A DNA stretch of 5,713 nucleotides from Methylococcaceae bacterium (GTDB lineage: Bacteria > Pseudomonadota > Gammaproteobacteria > Methylococcales > Methylomonadaceae): assembly GCA_013140465.1 (NCBI GenBank), contig JABFST010000437.1:1-5713 (forward strand), written 5' to 3'. Made by a program: the position numbers and the translations under genes. The notes below the pieces were generated by a model, which made no database searches, was not told where the DNA came from, and saw nothing but the letters and a program-made list of their open reading frames with translations. Shown here one piece after another: positions 1-5,688 of this stretch. Every line of letters starts with the position of its first letter. Positions within the stretch are counted from its first letter, which is position 1.

Positions 1-369
1 CCGTTCCAAATCCCGCAAGCTGCTGACACCTTGCGCTATCCCGTACAGGATCAGCCCCAGCAGGGCGCGCGGCGCATAGGGGGGACGGCCGCCCGGCTGG
101 TAGCGCCCCTCGAATTCGGCAAACGACAGTTGGTCCAATATCGCCCGCATCTTCAAGGGCGCCTGCAGCCCGACTGCCTTTAAGTGGTCTTCCAAGCGGG
201 TTTGGTTGATGAAGATGTCGCGCGGGTCGGGGGCGTGAAACTTAACGGCCCTGGCCGCCACGGCAGTGTTTACTGTCGGCAACGCCGTAACGGCCTCTTC
301 GTCAAATAGCGACAATTGGTTGCTTGTGTCCAGCACCATGACACGTCTACTAACTTTTTTTGTTGGCAT
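1..369 (-). CDS. IS1182-type transposase, N-terminal part (runs off left edge)
   Basis: This reading frame is open from the left edge to an ATG at 369 (123 codons, no stop). A second in-frame ATG lies at 339. The upstream one gives a basic leader (MPTKKVSRRV) and has only GGAAAG directly abutting it, so neither start has a good Shine-Dalgarno and the choice is uncertain. The segment around GRPPYAPRALLGLILYGI followed by QGVSSLRDLE is the typical N-terminal InsH/DUF772 region of IS1182/IS5-like DDE transposases, which cut and rejoin DNA at the ends of their own element. Full proteins are roughly 450-550 residues, so the catalytic DDE residues lie outside the window. I could not define the terminal inverted repeat; the element end should lie between about 370 and 440. 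Whether the gene is intact cannot be judged here. Confidence 0.8.
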   Translation of the reverse strand, partial: MPTKKVSRRVMVLDTSNQLSLFDEEAVTALPTVNTAVAARAVKFHAPDPRDIFINQTRLEDHLKAVGLQAPLKMRAILDQLSFAEFEGRYQPGGRPPYAPRALLGLILYGIAQGVSSLRDLER

Positions 370-438
370 CTTTCCAGACCCGAATCTACAAGTAGGGTTC
401 CATTTTAGCAGTTATTGGCTGTTGTGGCTTTTACGACA

Positions 439-470
439 CCCTCCTTAGGGAGAGGGCTGGGGAGAGGGAA
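439..470. repeat. CCCTCC/GAGGG-type intergenic repeat
   Basis: This purine-skewed block contains CCCTC (439-443) pairing with GAGGG (452-456), followed by a second GAGAGGG. It resembles the 'ccctctccc...gagaggg' motifs scattered between genes of many gammaproteobacteria. It sits between the transposase and the 3' end of the Nudix gene. It has no following T-run on the minus strand, so a terminator role is only a possibility. Confidence 0.35.
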
Positions 471-483
471 ATCCACGCGTTAT

Positions 484-1446
484 TCAATCCTGCCCAAAAG
501 CCCGAATGGCGGCAATGCCTTGCGCACCTGCCGCCAGGGCCTGTTCCACATCTGCCACCGCCAAACCGCCCAAACCATACACAGGCAAGTTAGCCATCGC
601 CACCCATTCGGTAAACTGTTGCCAACCTATTGGCAGCGCATCGGGATGGCTAAGCGTAGCCAACACAGGCGACAACACCACAAAATCCAAGCCTATCGCC
701 GCCGCGTGGGCCAGTTCGTCAGCATTATGGCACGAAGCCGCCAGCCAATAATCTGCCGCAGCAACACCAGGTGGCGGCAACGGGCGTTGCCGCAAAGCCA
801 ACAAATCGGCACTGCATAAATGCAAGCCATCCACCGCCCACTGCCGCGCTTGGCTGACCCCCGAATTGATTAACAAACGCGCATCGTAGCGTTGGGCCAA
901 CGGGCGGGCGACATCTAAAAAATGTTCCAGTTCGGCATCACTGCGATTTTTTAAGCGCAGTTGGATCAGCTTAAGCCCACGCGCCAATAACTGCTGTAAG
1001 CGGGCGCATAAGACCGGCACCTCGGCATCATCCAAAATCGCGTAATAGCGCGGCAATTGCGCCGCCAGCACGATCGCCCGATTGGCGGCAGGAAAAGCAT
1101 AATCTGACAAACGCCTAGGCGGCACCCAAACACAGGCTTGCCCAGTCTGGCTATGCGCCAGCCCCGTAAACTGTTCCACCCAAAACACATGCAGTTCCAC
1201 TTGGCGGTCGGGATAACGATGCTGCAAGCGGATTAACGGCGTGCTTGCCAGCACCGTAATGCCCAATTCTTCATACAGCTCGCGGTCCAAAGCTTGCTGC
1301 GGCGTTTCGCCCGCCTCGATTTTGCCGCCAGGAAACTCCCATAAGCCACCTTGGTGCAAATCCTTGGCGCGCAGAGAAATTAAAATGTCACCGTTGGTAT
1401 TTTTAATCACACCGACAGCGACGTGTAGGATTTTGCTCATGGGCAT
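484..1446 (-). CDS. Nudix hydrolase (MutT-like) fused to ThiE-like domain
   Basis: The 320-residue product has two domains. Residues 5-130 are a Nudix hydrolase with a complete Nudix box (G41, E47, R55-E56, E59-E60, G62), the metal-binding signature of MutT, which removes 8-oxo-dGTP from the cytosolic nucleotide pool and prevents transversions. Residues about 140-318 resemble thiamine-phosphate synthase: QLRLK (162-166), LINS (192-195), DGLHL (206-210), a GLGGL turn (291-295) and GIAAIRAF (310-317). Several ThiE active-site positions look altered: the usual IND is INS, and the T-x-x-K stretch after the 'SP' motif reads TLSHPDA. The second domain may therefore not make thiamine phosphate. This fusion is a familiar gammaproteobacterial arrangement, usually annotated as a Nudix family hydrolase. 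Starts at 1446 or 1440 (Met3) are both possible, and neither has a clear ribosome-binding site. The gene is unrelated in function to its mobile neighbours. Confidence 0.92.
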   Translation of the reverse strand: MPMSKILHVAVGVIKNTNGDILISLRAKDLHQGGLWEFPGGKIEAGETPQQALDRELYEELGITVLASTPLIRLQHRYPDRQVELHVFWVEQFTGLAHSQTGQACVWVPPRRLSDYAFPAANRAIVLAAQLPRYYAILDDAEVPVLCARLQQLLARGLKLIQLRLKNRSDAELEHFLDVARPLAQRYDARLLINSGVSQARQWAVDGLHLCSADLLALRQRPLPPPGVAAADYWLAASCHNADELAHAAAIGLDFVVLSPVLATLSHPDALPIGWQQFTEWVAMANLPVYGLGGLAVADVEQALAAGAQGIAAIRAFGQD

Positions 1447-1490
1447 TTAATGGGTGAAAGTTGGAAGACTAGGATTAAGTTGACCAGATT

Positions 1491-1630
1491 TGGCAGCCCA
1501 GTAGGCCGGAATAAGGCCGTTTGAACGCAAGTGAAAACGGCTGTTTCCGGCTCACCGCATCCACGTTTTGCCGGAAACGCCGCTTTTCGCTACCGCTCAA
1601 AACAGCTTATTCCGGCCTACGGGGCTGCCG
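1491..1630. repeat. Inverted doublet of REP-like palindromes (BIME/MITE-like)
   Basis: Two copies of a palindromic unit face each other. The outer arms 1491-1515 and 1606-1630 match as an inverted repeat at 23 of 25 positions, including an exact GTAGGCCGGAATAAG (1501-1515) against its complement (1606-1620). Each unit is itself a hairpin. Unit 1 pairs GCCGGAA (1505-1511) with TTCCGGC (1545-1551) and GCCGTTT (1516-1522) with AAACGGC (1535-1541). Unit 2 pairs GCCGGAA (1570-1576) with TTCCGGC (1610-1616). The design matches the REP/BIME class of short extragenic repeats, which contain no gene and are usually spread by a separate transposase. It fills most of the gap between the second FGE-like gene and the Nudix gene. 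Confidence 0.85.
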
Positions 1631-1666
1631 CTAGCCTGTCCGTGACGACAGTGCGGACTGGCTAGC
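1630..1666. other. Stem-loop directly behind the variable region of the small FGE-like gene
   Basis: GCTAGCC (1630-1636) pairs with GGCTAGC (1660-1666) and, inside a single T-T mismatch, GTCCG (1638-1642) pairs with CGGAC (1654-1658), leaving an 11-base loop. The inverted repeat spans the TAG stop codon (1664-1662) of the FGE-like gene and begins about 17 bases beyond the conserved block that ends its variable stretch. No T-run follows on the minus strand, which argues against a standard intrinsic terminator. Known DGR targets carry a hairpin or cruciform shortly downstream of the variable repeat that promotes retrohoming; that role here is inferred. Confidence 0.7.
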
Positions 1667-2471
1667 TTGCTGCTGGTTGACCTAGGGCAAGACGGAAGCC
1701 GATGCGGGAGTTGCGGTAATCTGGCGTGTCGTAGCCACGGCTAGCAGAACGCGTGTGCAGAGCGTCGTGAAGCCAAGAACCGCCACGCAAGACACGGGCA
1801 GTAGCTTCCGTCGCGCCTGTAGGGTCTGTCACCGCCTCATTGGGATACCCATCATACCCGTCTGCACACCATTCCCACACATTACCGTGCATTTCATATA
1901 ACCCCCACGCATTCGGCGGCAAGGATTTTACTACAACGTTTTTTTCACGAAACAGCCCTTGTTCAGCCCCCTGATAAGGATAATTGCCGTTATAGTTGAC
2001 CTGCTCAGGCGTTATGTTATCACCAAACGAAAACGCGGTGGTTGTCCCTGCCCTACAGGCATATTCCCATTCAGCTTCGGTAGGCAAACGGGCATACGCA
2101 TCAGGGAGCAAACCGTTTAGCTTGCTGATAAATTCTTGTACATCATGCCAACTGACTTGTTCGACGGGCAGGTTTATATCCTCTTTAAAGTGGGCAGGAT
2201 TTTTACCCATGACCGCCAACCACAAGGCTTGGGTACAAGCCGTATCCGCCAGCCAATAGCCGTGGCTTAAAGTCACATCATGCGGTGTTTCATTTTGTTC
2301 TTCTAATGAACCCCTGTTAAATCGCCCTGCCTCTAGCCAACGAAACCGTTGGCTTACAGCGTGCGTAGTCAATTCCATCCATAAGCCAAACTCGTCTTCA
2401 CCAAAGGCAGTGGCCCATAAGGCGGGAAAAGGTTGGGGGAAGTTGATGTTGGGTTTTAGCTGCGGGGACAT
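1662..2471 (-). CDS. Stand-alone FGE/SUMF1-like (C-type lectin fold) protein, probable DGR-type variable protein
   Basis: The 269-residue product is almost entirely an FGE-sulfatase/SUMF1-type domain. It has an entry motif GEDEFGLWMEL (24-34), then GYWLADTACTQALW (71-84), LPTEAEWEYACRAGT (129-143), GLYEMHGNVWEWC (190-202), RVLRGGSW (226-233) and IGFRLA (257-262). True FGE enzymes use a cysteine pair between the GGS and GFR motifs to oxidise sulfatase cysteines; here that stretch (235-256) has no cysteine, so catalysis is unlikely. The fold is also the commonest scaffold for DGR variable proteins, and the non-conserved residues sit where those proteins vary. Compared with its paralogue it lacks the long N-terminus, has lost about five residues after GRF, and reads FNRGS in place of FLMGS. 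No signal peptide or membrane segment is visible. The ATG at 2471 fits the start of the domain, but no Shine-Dalgarno is evident; 141 bases separate it from vapC. Confidence 0.9.
   Translation of the reverse strand: MSPQLKPNINFPQPFPALWATAFGEDEFGLWMELTTHAVSQRFRWLEAGRFNRGSLEEQNETPHDVTLSHGYWLADTACTQALWLAVMGKNPAHFKEDINLPVEQVSWHDVQEFISKLNGLLPDAYARLPTEAEWEYACRAGTTTAFSFGDNITPEQVNYNGNYPYQGAEQGLFREKNVVVKSLPPNAWGLYEMHGNVWEWCADGYDGYPNEAVTDPTGATEATARVLRGGSWLHDALHTRSASRGYDTPDYRNSRIGFRLALGQPAAS
1684..1769 (-). other. Putative DGR variable region of the small FGE-like gene, with conserved 3' block
   Basis: Codons 235-256 (1769-1704) encode the hypervariable stretch. The codons CAC, GAC, CAC, AGC, GGC, TAC, GAC, TAC, CGC, AAC, TCC and CGC all end in C, the pattern produced when AAC codons of a template repeat are mutated at their two adenines. 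The 20 bases 1703-1684 that follow (ATC GGC TTC CGT CTT GCC CT) are identical in the paralogue and occupy the place of the IMH (initiation of mutagenic homing) site. No template repeat is present in the window, so the identification rests on pattern and on comparison between the two copies. Confidence 0.7.
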
Positions 2472-2612
2472 GGGTAGGCTCGGTCAGGTCGCCACTTTGA
2501 TAGGCGTTCGTTATCACTACTAGCGTATCAAAGGGCATTTGGTTTTTGCCTGTGCGAAGTATGCAAATGATGGGATAAGAGGTTTGGGTATAGCAGAAAA
2601 GCATTGTCCGTC

Positions 2613-3023
2613 CTACAGAATGACCCAATCCTCTATTTGTAAACCCTCAACACGCGCGTAGTGTTTGGTGTTATGGGTAATTAAAATAAGATTTTCTGCC
2701 AGCGCGTGTGCAGCTATCAAGGTATCCATATAGCCTATCGGGTTGCCAGTGAGTTTTTGGATGCTCCGCAGCTTTGCGTAATGATGGGCGGCTGGCAAGG
2801 GCCACTCTAAAACAGGTATACATGCTAAAAACGCCAACACTGCCTTTCTAAGCGTAGTGGCTTCTGGAACCAATTCAAGGCCATAAAGCAATTCCGCTTT
2901 AGTCACCACTGATATGGCAAGCTCATCATTGATTAAACCCGCCCTTATCTTTACCAACAGCTCAGGTTGTTTATATTTAATTGCGTAACTGCAAATATCC
3001 GTATCGACCAGATAGCGCGACAT
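2613..3023 (-). CDS. vapC: VapC-type PIN-domain toxin
   Basis: The 136-residue product is a single PIN domain, the Mg-dependent ribonuclease fold of VapC toxins, which typically cleave tRNA or rRNA when freed from antitoxin. It opens with YLVDTDICSY, giving the first acid D7. It also has TKAELLYGLE (E44), GNPIGYMDTLIAAHAL (D100) and LITHNTKHYARVEGL, the usual strand and helix near the fourth active-site position. Length and motif order match VapC/FitB proteins. I start it at the ATG 3023-3021, which overlaps the TGA of vapB as TGATG, implying translational coupling. A TTG one codon earlier (3026) would be inside the vapB stop region and is less likely. The module sits between two FGE-like paralogues and probably stabilises this accessory region, although that is inference. 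Confidence 0.93.
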   Translation of the reverse strand: MSRYLVDTDICSYAIKYKQPELLVKIRAGLINDELAISVVTKAELLYGLELVPEATTLRKAVLAFLACIPVLEWPLPAAHHYAKLRSIQKLTGNPIGYMDTLIAAHALAENLILITHNTKHYARVEGLQIEDWVIL

Positions 3024-3271
3024 CAAAAAATATCCCTAAATTCGCCGTGCCCGTTATCGCGTTGGCACATAAACGCCTCAGGCACCTCAGCGTCGGCAAT
3101 CAATTGAAAAAGTACATCTAAGTCTGAATGCGTGGGCTTGGGTGTCACTGTTAGCACACCTGTGAGTTCATCTTTGTGTAGCCAGACTTCAGTGCTGTCA
3201 AAACGAAACGCCTTAGGCAGGCGTACGGCCTGGCTGTTGCCTGTTTTGAATATTTTTACAGTCGTTAGCAT
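3023..3271 (-). CDS. vapB: VapB-type antitoxin, AbrB/MazE (SpoVT) family
   Basis: The 82-residue product has an N-terminal swapped-hairpin AbrB domain (residues about 3-48). Its hallmark GNSQAVRLPKAFRF (12-25) binds DNA as a dimer. The acidic C-terminal tail (about 49-82) is the expected VapC-binding part, with several aromatic residues that could plug the toxin active site. It neutralises VapC and, as in this family generally, should repress its own promoter together with the toxin. The ATG at 3271 is well supported by AAGGAG (3282-3277) five bases upstream. Its TGA shares one base with the vapC ATG, so the two form a bicistronic unit in the standard antitoxin-first order. Confidence 0.94.
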   Translation of the reverse strand: MLTTVKIFKTGNSQAVRLPKAFRFDSTEVWLHKDELTGVLTVTPKPTHSDLDVLFQLIADAEVPEAFMCQRDNGHGEFRDIF

Positions 3272-3276
3272 AGTCG

Positions 3277-3282
3277 CTCCTT
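3277..3282 (-). promoter_or_regulatory. Ribosome-binding site of vapB
   Basis: AAGGAG on the minus strand lies five bases before the vapB ATG. It is the only strong Shine-Dalgarno seen in the window and fixes the vapB start. Confidence 0.8.
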
Positions 3283-3293
3283 TAAGCCTTAAA
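3281..3293. promoter_or_regulatory. Candidate VapB/VapBC operator palindrome
   Basis: TTTAAG-C-CTTAAA is a perfect palindrome with six-base arms around one central base. It overlaps the start of the vapB Shine-Dalgarno. It lies just downstream of a -10-like TATACT (3310-3305, minus strand), so a bound VapBC complex would block transcription or translation initiation. No convincing -35 hexamer was found. Autoregulation is known for the family; this exact site is inferred. Confidence 0.5.
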
Positions 3294-3304
3294 TGTAGAC
3301 ACTC

Positions 3305-3310
3305 AGTATA
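3305..3310 (-). promoter_or_regulatory. Candidate -10 element for vapBC
   Basis: TATACT, one mismatch from TATAAT, lies 33 bases upstream of the vapB ATG on the minus strand, beside a partial GATA...TATC dyad (3311-3321). The -35 region is weak, so the promoter is tentative. Confidence 0.35.
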
Positions 3311-3391
3311 GATACGCTATCACAAGCCGCCATGTTTACAAAATGGACTAGCGCACTGCGTTGATCCGACGGCAAACCGTTAATACAGCAA

Positions 3392-3423
3392 GTAGCCCGT
3401 ATGGAACTTGGGGAATACGGGGA
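3392..3423. repeat. REP-like hairpin of the GTAGCCCGTAT type
   Basis: CCCGTAT (3396-3402) pairs exactly with ATACGGG (3415-3421) around 12 bases. The leading GTAG and internal GGAA resemble the widespread 'TAGCCCGTAT...ATACGGG' extragenic palindromes. It is a different family from the doublet at 1491-1630. It lies 42 bases beyond the end of the large FGE-like gene, in the gap before vapB. The rest of the 3272-3465 gap shows only the vapBC control region. Confidence 0.6.
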
Positions 3424-3465
3424 CTGGACAGGGTTATTTACGCTTATTGCGCTTTACAACACGTT

Positions 3466-5688
3466 TTAAAAGCGACTTGCTATCCCCGCCCGCACTGGCT
3501 GGCTTGATGCGGGTTGACCAAGGGCAAGACGGAAGCCGATGTAGTCGCCGCTGCTCGCTGGCCCGTTGTTGCGCCGGTTAGCAGAACGTGCGTACAAGGC
3601 GCTGCTAAGCCAAGAACCGCCACGCAGGACACGGGCAACACCTTCCGTCGCGCCTGAGGGGTCAGTCACCGCCACATTAGGATACGCCCCATACCAATCT
3701 GCACACCACTCCCAGACATTACCGTGCATTTCATATAAGCCCCACGCATTTGGCAGCAGGGATTTTACCGTTACGGTTTTTTGACGATACAGCCCTTTTC
3801 TAGTCCCCCGATAAGGAAAGTTGCCGTCATAATTTACCTGTTTAATTGTTATGGTGTCACCAAACGAAAAGGCGGTGGTTGTCCCTGCCCTACAAGCATA
3901 TTCCCATTCCGCTTCGGTAGGTAAGCGGAAATACGCATCGGGTAGCAAATCGTTAAGCTTGCTGATAAATTCTTGTACATCGCCCCAACTGACTCGTTCA
4001 ACGGGCAGCTTGTTATCCTCTTTAAAACGGGCAGGATTGTTGCCCATTACAGCAACCCACAAAGCTTGGGTACAAGCCGTATCCGCCAGCCAATAACCTT
4101 GGCTAAGTGTAACTTGATGTTGTAGTTCATTGGTAGAGCGTTCGGGTTCATCCAGCGGCGATCCCATTAAAAACGTCCCCGCTTCTATCCAGCGCAAACG
4201 TTGGGTGACTCGGTTAATGGTCAAATCGGCATACACACCATAACGATCCCTCTTAACCGGGCTGTTGTCCCATTCCCAATCACCGCGCCAAGGTAGGGTG
4301 TAGGTGTTGCCACACCACTCCACGCCGACAAACACGCCTAGCTTATCGCGCCATATCCGGTTGGCCCAGCCGGGCTTGCTGAGGGTGCATAAGGTCAGTT
4401 GCTGGGTGGCGGTTTTTAAGGTGAAGCTGGGCTGTGCGGGTAAGGTAATTGGTTGTTCGCCTAGCACTTGTTGTTTGCCGTCGGCATCGGTGTACACAGG
4501 CGGCAGGTGCGCAGTCAGGGTCGCAACGCTCAGCGGCGGCGGTGGCGTGGCGTGTACGCAAGCAATGCGGTTTTGGCCTCGCTGGACGATATGCCAGTCT
4601 TTGACTGTGTGCGCCTCGGTGGGGTTGCGGATAGACAGTTTGCTTAAATCTAGGCCGTGGTTTAGCACGGCTTGCCAATTTTCGGCACGCAGGTCATCGG
4701 CATAGGCAAACTCCGCTAAGCGGTGGATTACCTCGTTTAAGTCGGTAGCCAAAGTGCAGCGCGGCATCAGGGCAATCACGGTGCGGGCTTGGGCTTGCAG
4801 GGCGCGGTGCTGGGGGTGGTGTTCGGGAGTTTGGCTTAAGCTTGCGGCTAGGCGTTGGTAGTAGTCTTTTATATCCAGCGGGGTGTGTTGTTCCAGCGCA
4901 TAGTGGTGTAAGCCTTCTAAATGCCTTAAGCCTTGATAGGCGCGGTCGTGGTGGTCGTGGACGATCTCCCAAAATTCGGCGGTCTCTTTGGGATAATAAG
5001 CGCGGTAGGTTTCGGCGTGGTCTTTAGGAAAATAAATACCTAGGCCGTTGTTGCGGACTTCGGGATGTTGCCAAATCAGGTGTTCTAATTCGCTGCCGCC
5101 CCAGTTTAAAGCCAGGCGCAATCGGCGCAATAAGGCGGCATCGATTAACGGCAACGCCGCTAACAGCGCGAAAATTTGCAAGCGTTTGTCCTCGGGCAGG
5201 TCTGGCAATTGATAGCCTTGTTGGTATGGATAGCGCGGCGGTTGGGTGCTTAGCGGCGTGGCGGTTGCCCACGGCAGCGCGCACACCGCGCTGGGGCTAA
5301 GGGTTAGCAACGGGGCTAAACGTTGTTGCAACCGTGTTAATAGGCGTTGCCAGTAGCTGGCTTGTAAATCGCTCAGCACTAATACCGCGACATCATTGGC
5401 GGGCAGTTGCCACGGCTGCCAATCAGCATCGGCACTGGCGGGGTATGGCAAGCAATAGGCGTGTTCGGCGCTGACGGTGTCGTCGTCAAATCGTATCACG
5501 GTGACAGCGGCCTCGCCCAGCAGGTGTTTAAGTTCGGTAACAATGTAGGCAAAATCCGGCCAGTAGGGTTCTAGTTCTAGCCGGGCATCGACAATAATCT
5601 GCAATTGTTGGGGCCACACGCGCCTAGGCAAATACGGTAGGCGTTTTAAAGGCTGGCCTTGTGCCAGTTGGGTGCTTAAACGCGCCAT
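3466..5688 (-). CDS. Large protein: degenerate vWA-like N-terminus plus C-terminal FGE/SUMF1-like variable domain
   Basis: There are 740 residues from the ATG at 5688, but the frame stays open to the right edge (upstream residues TRTGNNID). No Shine-Dalgarno precedes the ATG, so the true start may lie outside. Residues 28-130 look like an alpha/beta (Rossmann-type) domain: LQIIVDARLELE, then VTVIRFDDD, then VAVLVLSDL. This recalls a vWA domain whose metal site (DxSxS) is lost. Residues 165-350 are mostly helical, with a His-rich HDHHDRA patch at 244-250. Residues 380-480 are a Pro-rich, beta-like linker. Residues 482-726 are an FGE/SUMF1 domain: RYGVYADL, GTFLMGSP (504-511), LPTEAEWEYACRAG, GLYEMHGNVWEWC, RVLRGGSW (686-693) and IGFRLA (717-722). 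No catalytic cysteine lies between GGSW and IGFR. The last 11 residues exist because the paralogue's TAG reads CAG here. It is probably a ligand-recognition protein; its partners are not in the window. Confidence 0.85.
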   Translation of the reverse strand: MARLSTQLAQGQPLKRLPYLPRRVWPQQLQIIVDARLELEPYWPDFAYIVTELKHLLGEAAVTVIRFDDDTVSAEHAYCLPYPASADADWQPWQLPANDVAVLVLSDLQASYWQRLLTRLQQRLAPLLTLSPSAVCALPWATATPLSTQPPRYPYQQGYQLPDLPEDKRLQIFALLAALPLIDAALLRRLRLALNWGGSELEHLIWQHPEVRNNGLGIYFPKDHAETYRAYYPKETAEFWEIVHDHHDRAYQGLRHLEGLHHYALEQHTPLDIKDYYQRLAASLSQTPEHHPQHRALQAQARTVIALMPRCTLATDLNEVIHRLAEFAYADDLRAENWQAVLNHGLDLSKLSIRNPTEAHTVKDWHIVQRGQNRIACVHATPPPPLSVATLTAHLPPVYTDADGKQQVLGEQPITLPAQPSFTLKTATQQLTLCTLSKPGWANRIWRDKLGVFVGVEWCGNTYTLPWRGDWEWDNSPVKRDRYGVYADLTINRVTQRLRWIEAGTFLMGSPLDEPERSTNELQHQVTLSQGYWLADTACTQALWVAVMGNNPARFKEDNKLPVERVSWGDVQEFISKLNDLLPDAYFRLPTEAEWEYACRAGTTTAFSFGDTITIKQVNYDGNFPYRGTRKGLYRQKTVTVKSLLPNAWGLYEMHGNVWEWCADWYGAYPNVAVTDPSGATEGVARVLRGGSWLSSALYARSANRRNNGPASSGDYIGFRLALGQPASSQPVRAGIASRF
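3489..3513. other. Inverted repeat behind the variable region of the large FGE-like gene
   Basis: CCCGCA (3489-3494) pairs with TGCGGG (3508-3513) around a 13-base loop, starting about 7 bases beyond the conserved 20-bp block. It occupies the same relative place as the stronger stem-loop at 1630-1666. The flanking AAGC-AGCCAGT sequence is clearly related in both copies. It is weaker than the other copy, so a role as a DGR cruciform is tentative. Confidence 0.45.
3521..3606 (-). other. Putative DGR variable region of the large FGE-like gene, with conserved 3' block
   Basis: Codons 695-716 (3606-3541) are the counterpart of the hypervariable stretch in the smaller paralogue and have exactly the same length. 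The codons AGC, AGC, TAC, AAC, CGC, AAC, AAC, AGC, AGC, GGC, GAC and TAC all keep C at the third base while the first two bases differ from the other copy. The 20 bases 3540-3521 are identical to 1703-1684. As with its partner, the interpretation as a variable repeat plus IMH-like site rests on comparison, because neither template nor reverse transcriptase is visible. Confidence 0.7.

Noticed and set aside
415..819. 134-codon plus-strand frame opposite the Nudix-ThiE gene
   Set aside because: It is antisense to a clear two-domain gene and has a low-complexity, Arg/Gln/His-rich translation without family motifs.
1630..1666. Intrinsic terminator for the small FGE-like gene
   Set aside because: The stem is good, but no T-run follows it on the minus strand and it overlaps the stop codon; termination is not excluded but is not the best reading.
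2585..2612. TGTAGGACGGACAATGC-like sequence behind vapC as a third repeat
   Set aside because: It recalls common intergenic repeats but has only one arm, so no palindrome or second copy supports it.
2398..2628. 76-codon minus-strand frame bridging the end of vapC and the start of the small FGE-like gene
   Set aside because: It overlaps both genes in another frame, has no ribosome-binding site and shows no recognisable domain.
3024..3026. TTG start for vapC one codon upstream
   Set aside because: The ATG at 3023 gives the usual MSRYLVDTD start and a standard TGATG overlap with vapB.
3272..3465. Possible DGR template repeat or small RNA gene in this gap
   Set aside because: I looked for an AAC-rich copy of the variable stretch on both strands here and in the other gaps and found none; only a REP-like hairpin and the vapBC control region are visible.
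4304..4972. Overlapping plus- and minus-strand frames of 92-133 codons inside the large FGE-like gene
   Set aside because: They are alternative-frame readings of a long continuous coding region with no motifs of their own.
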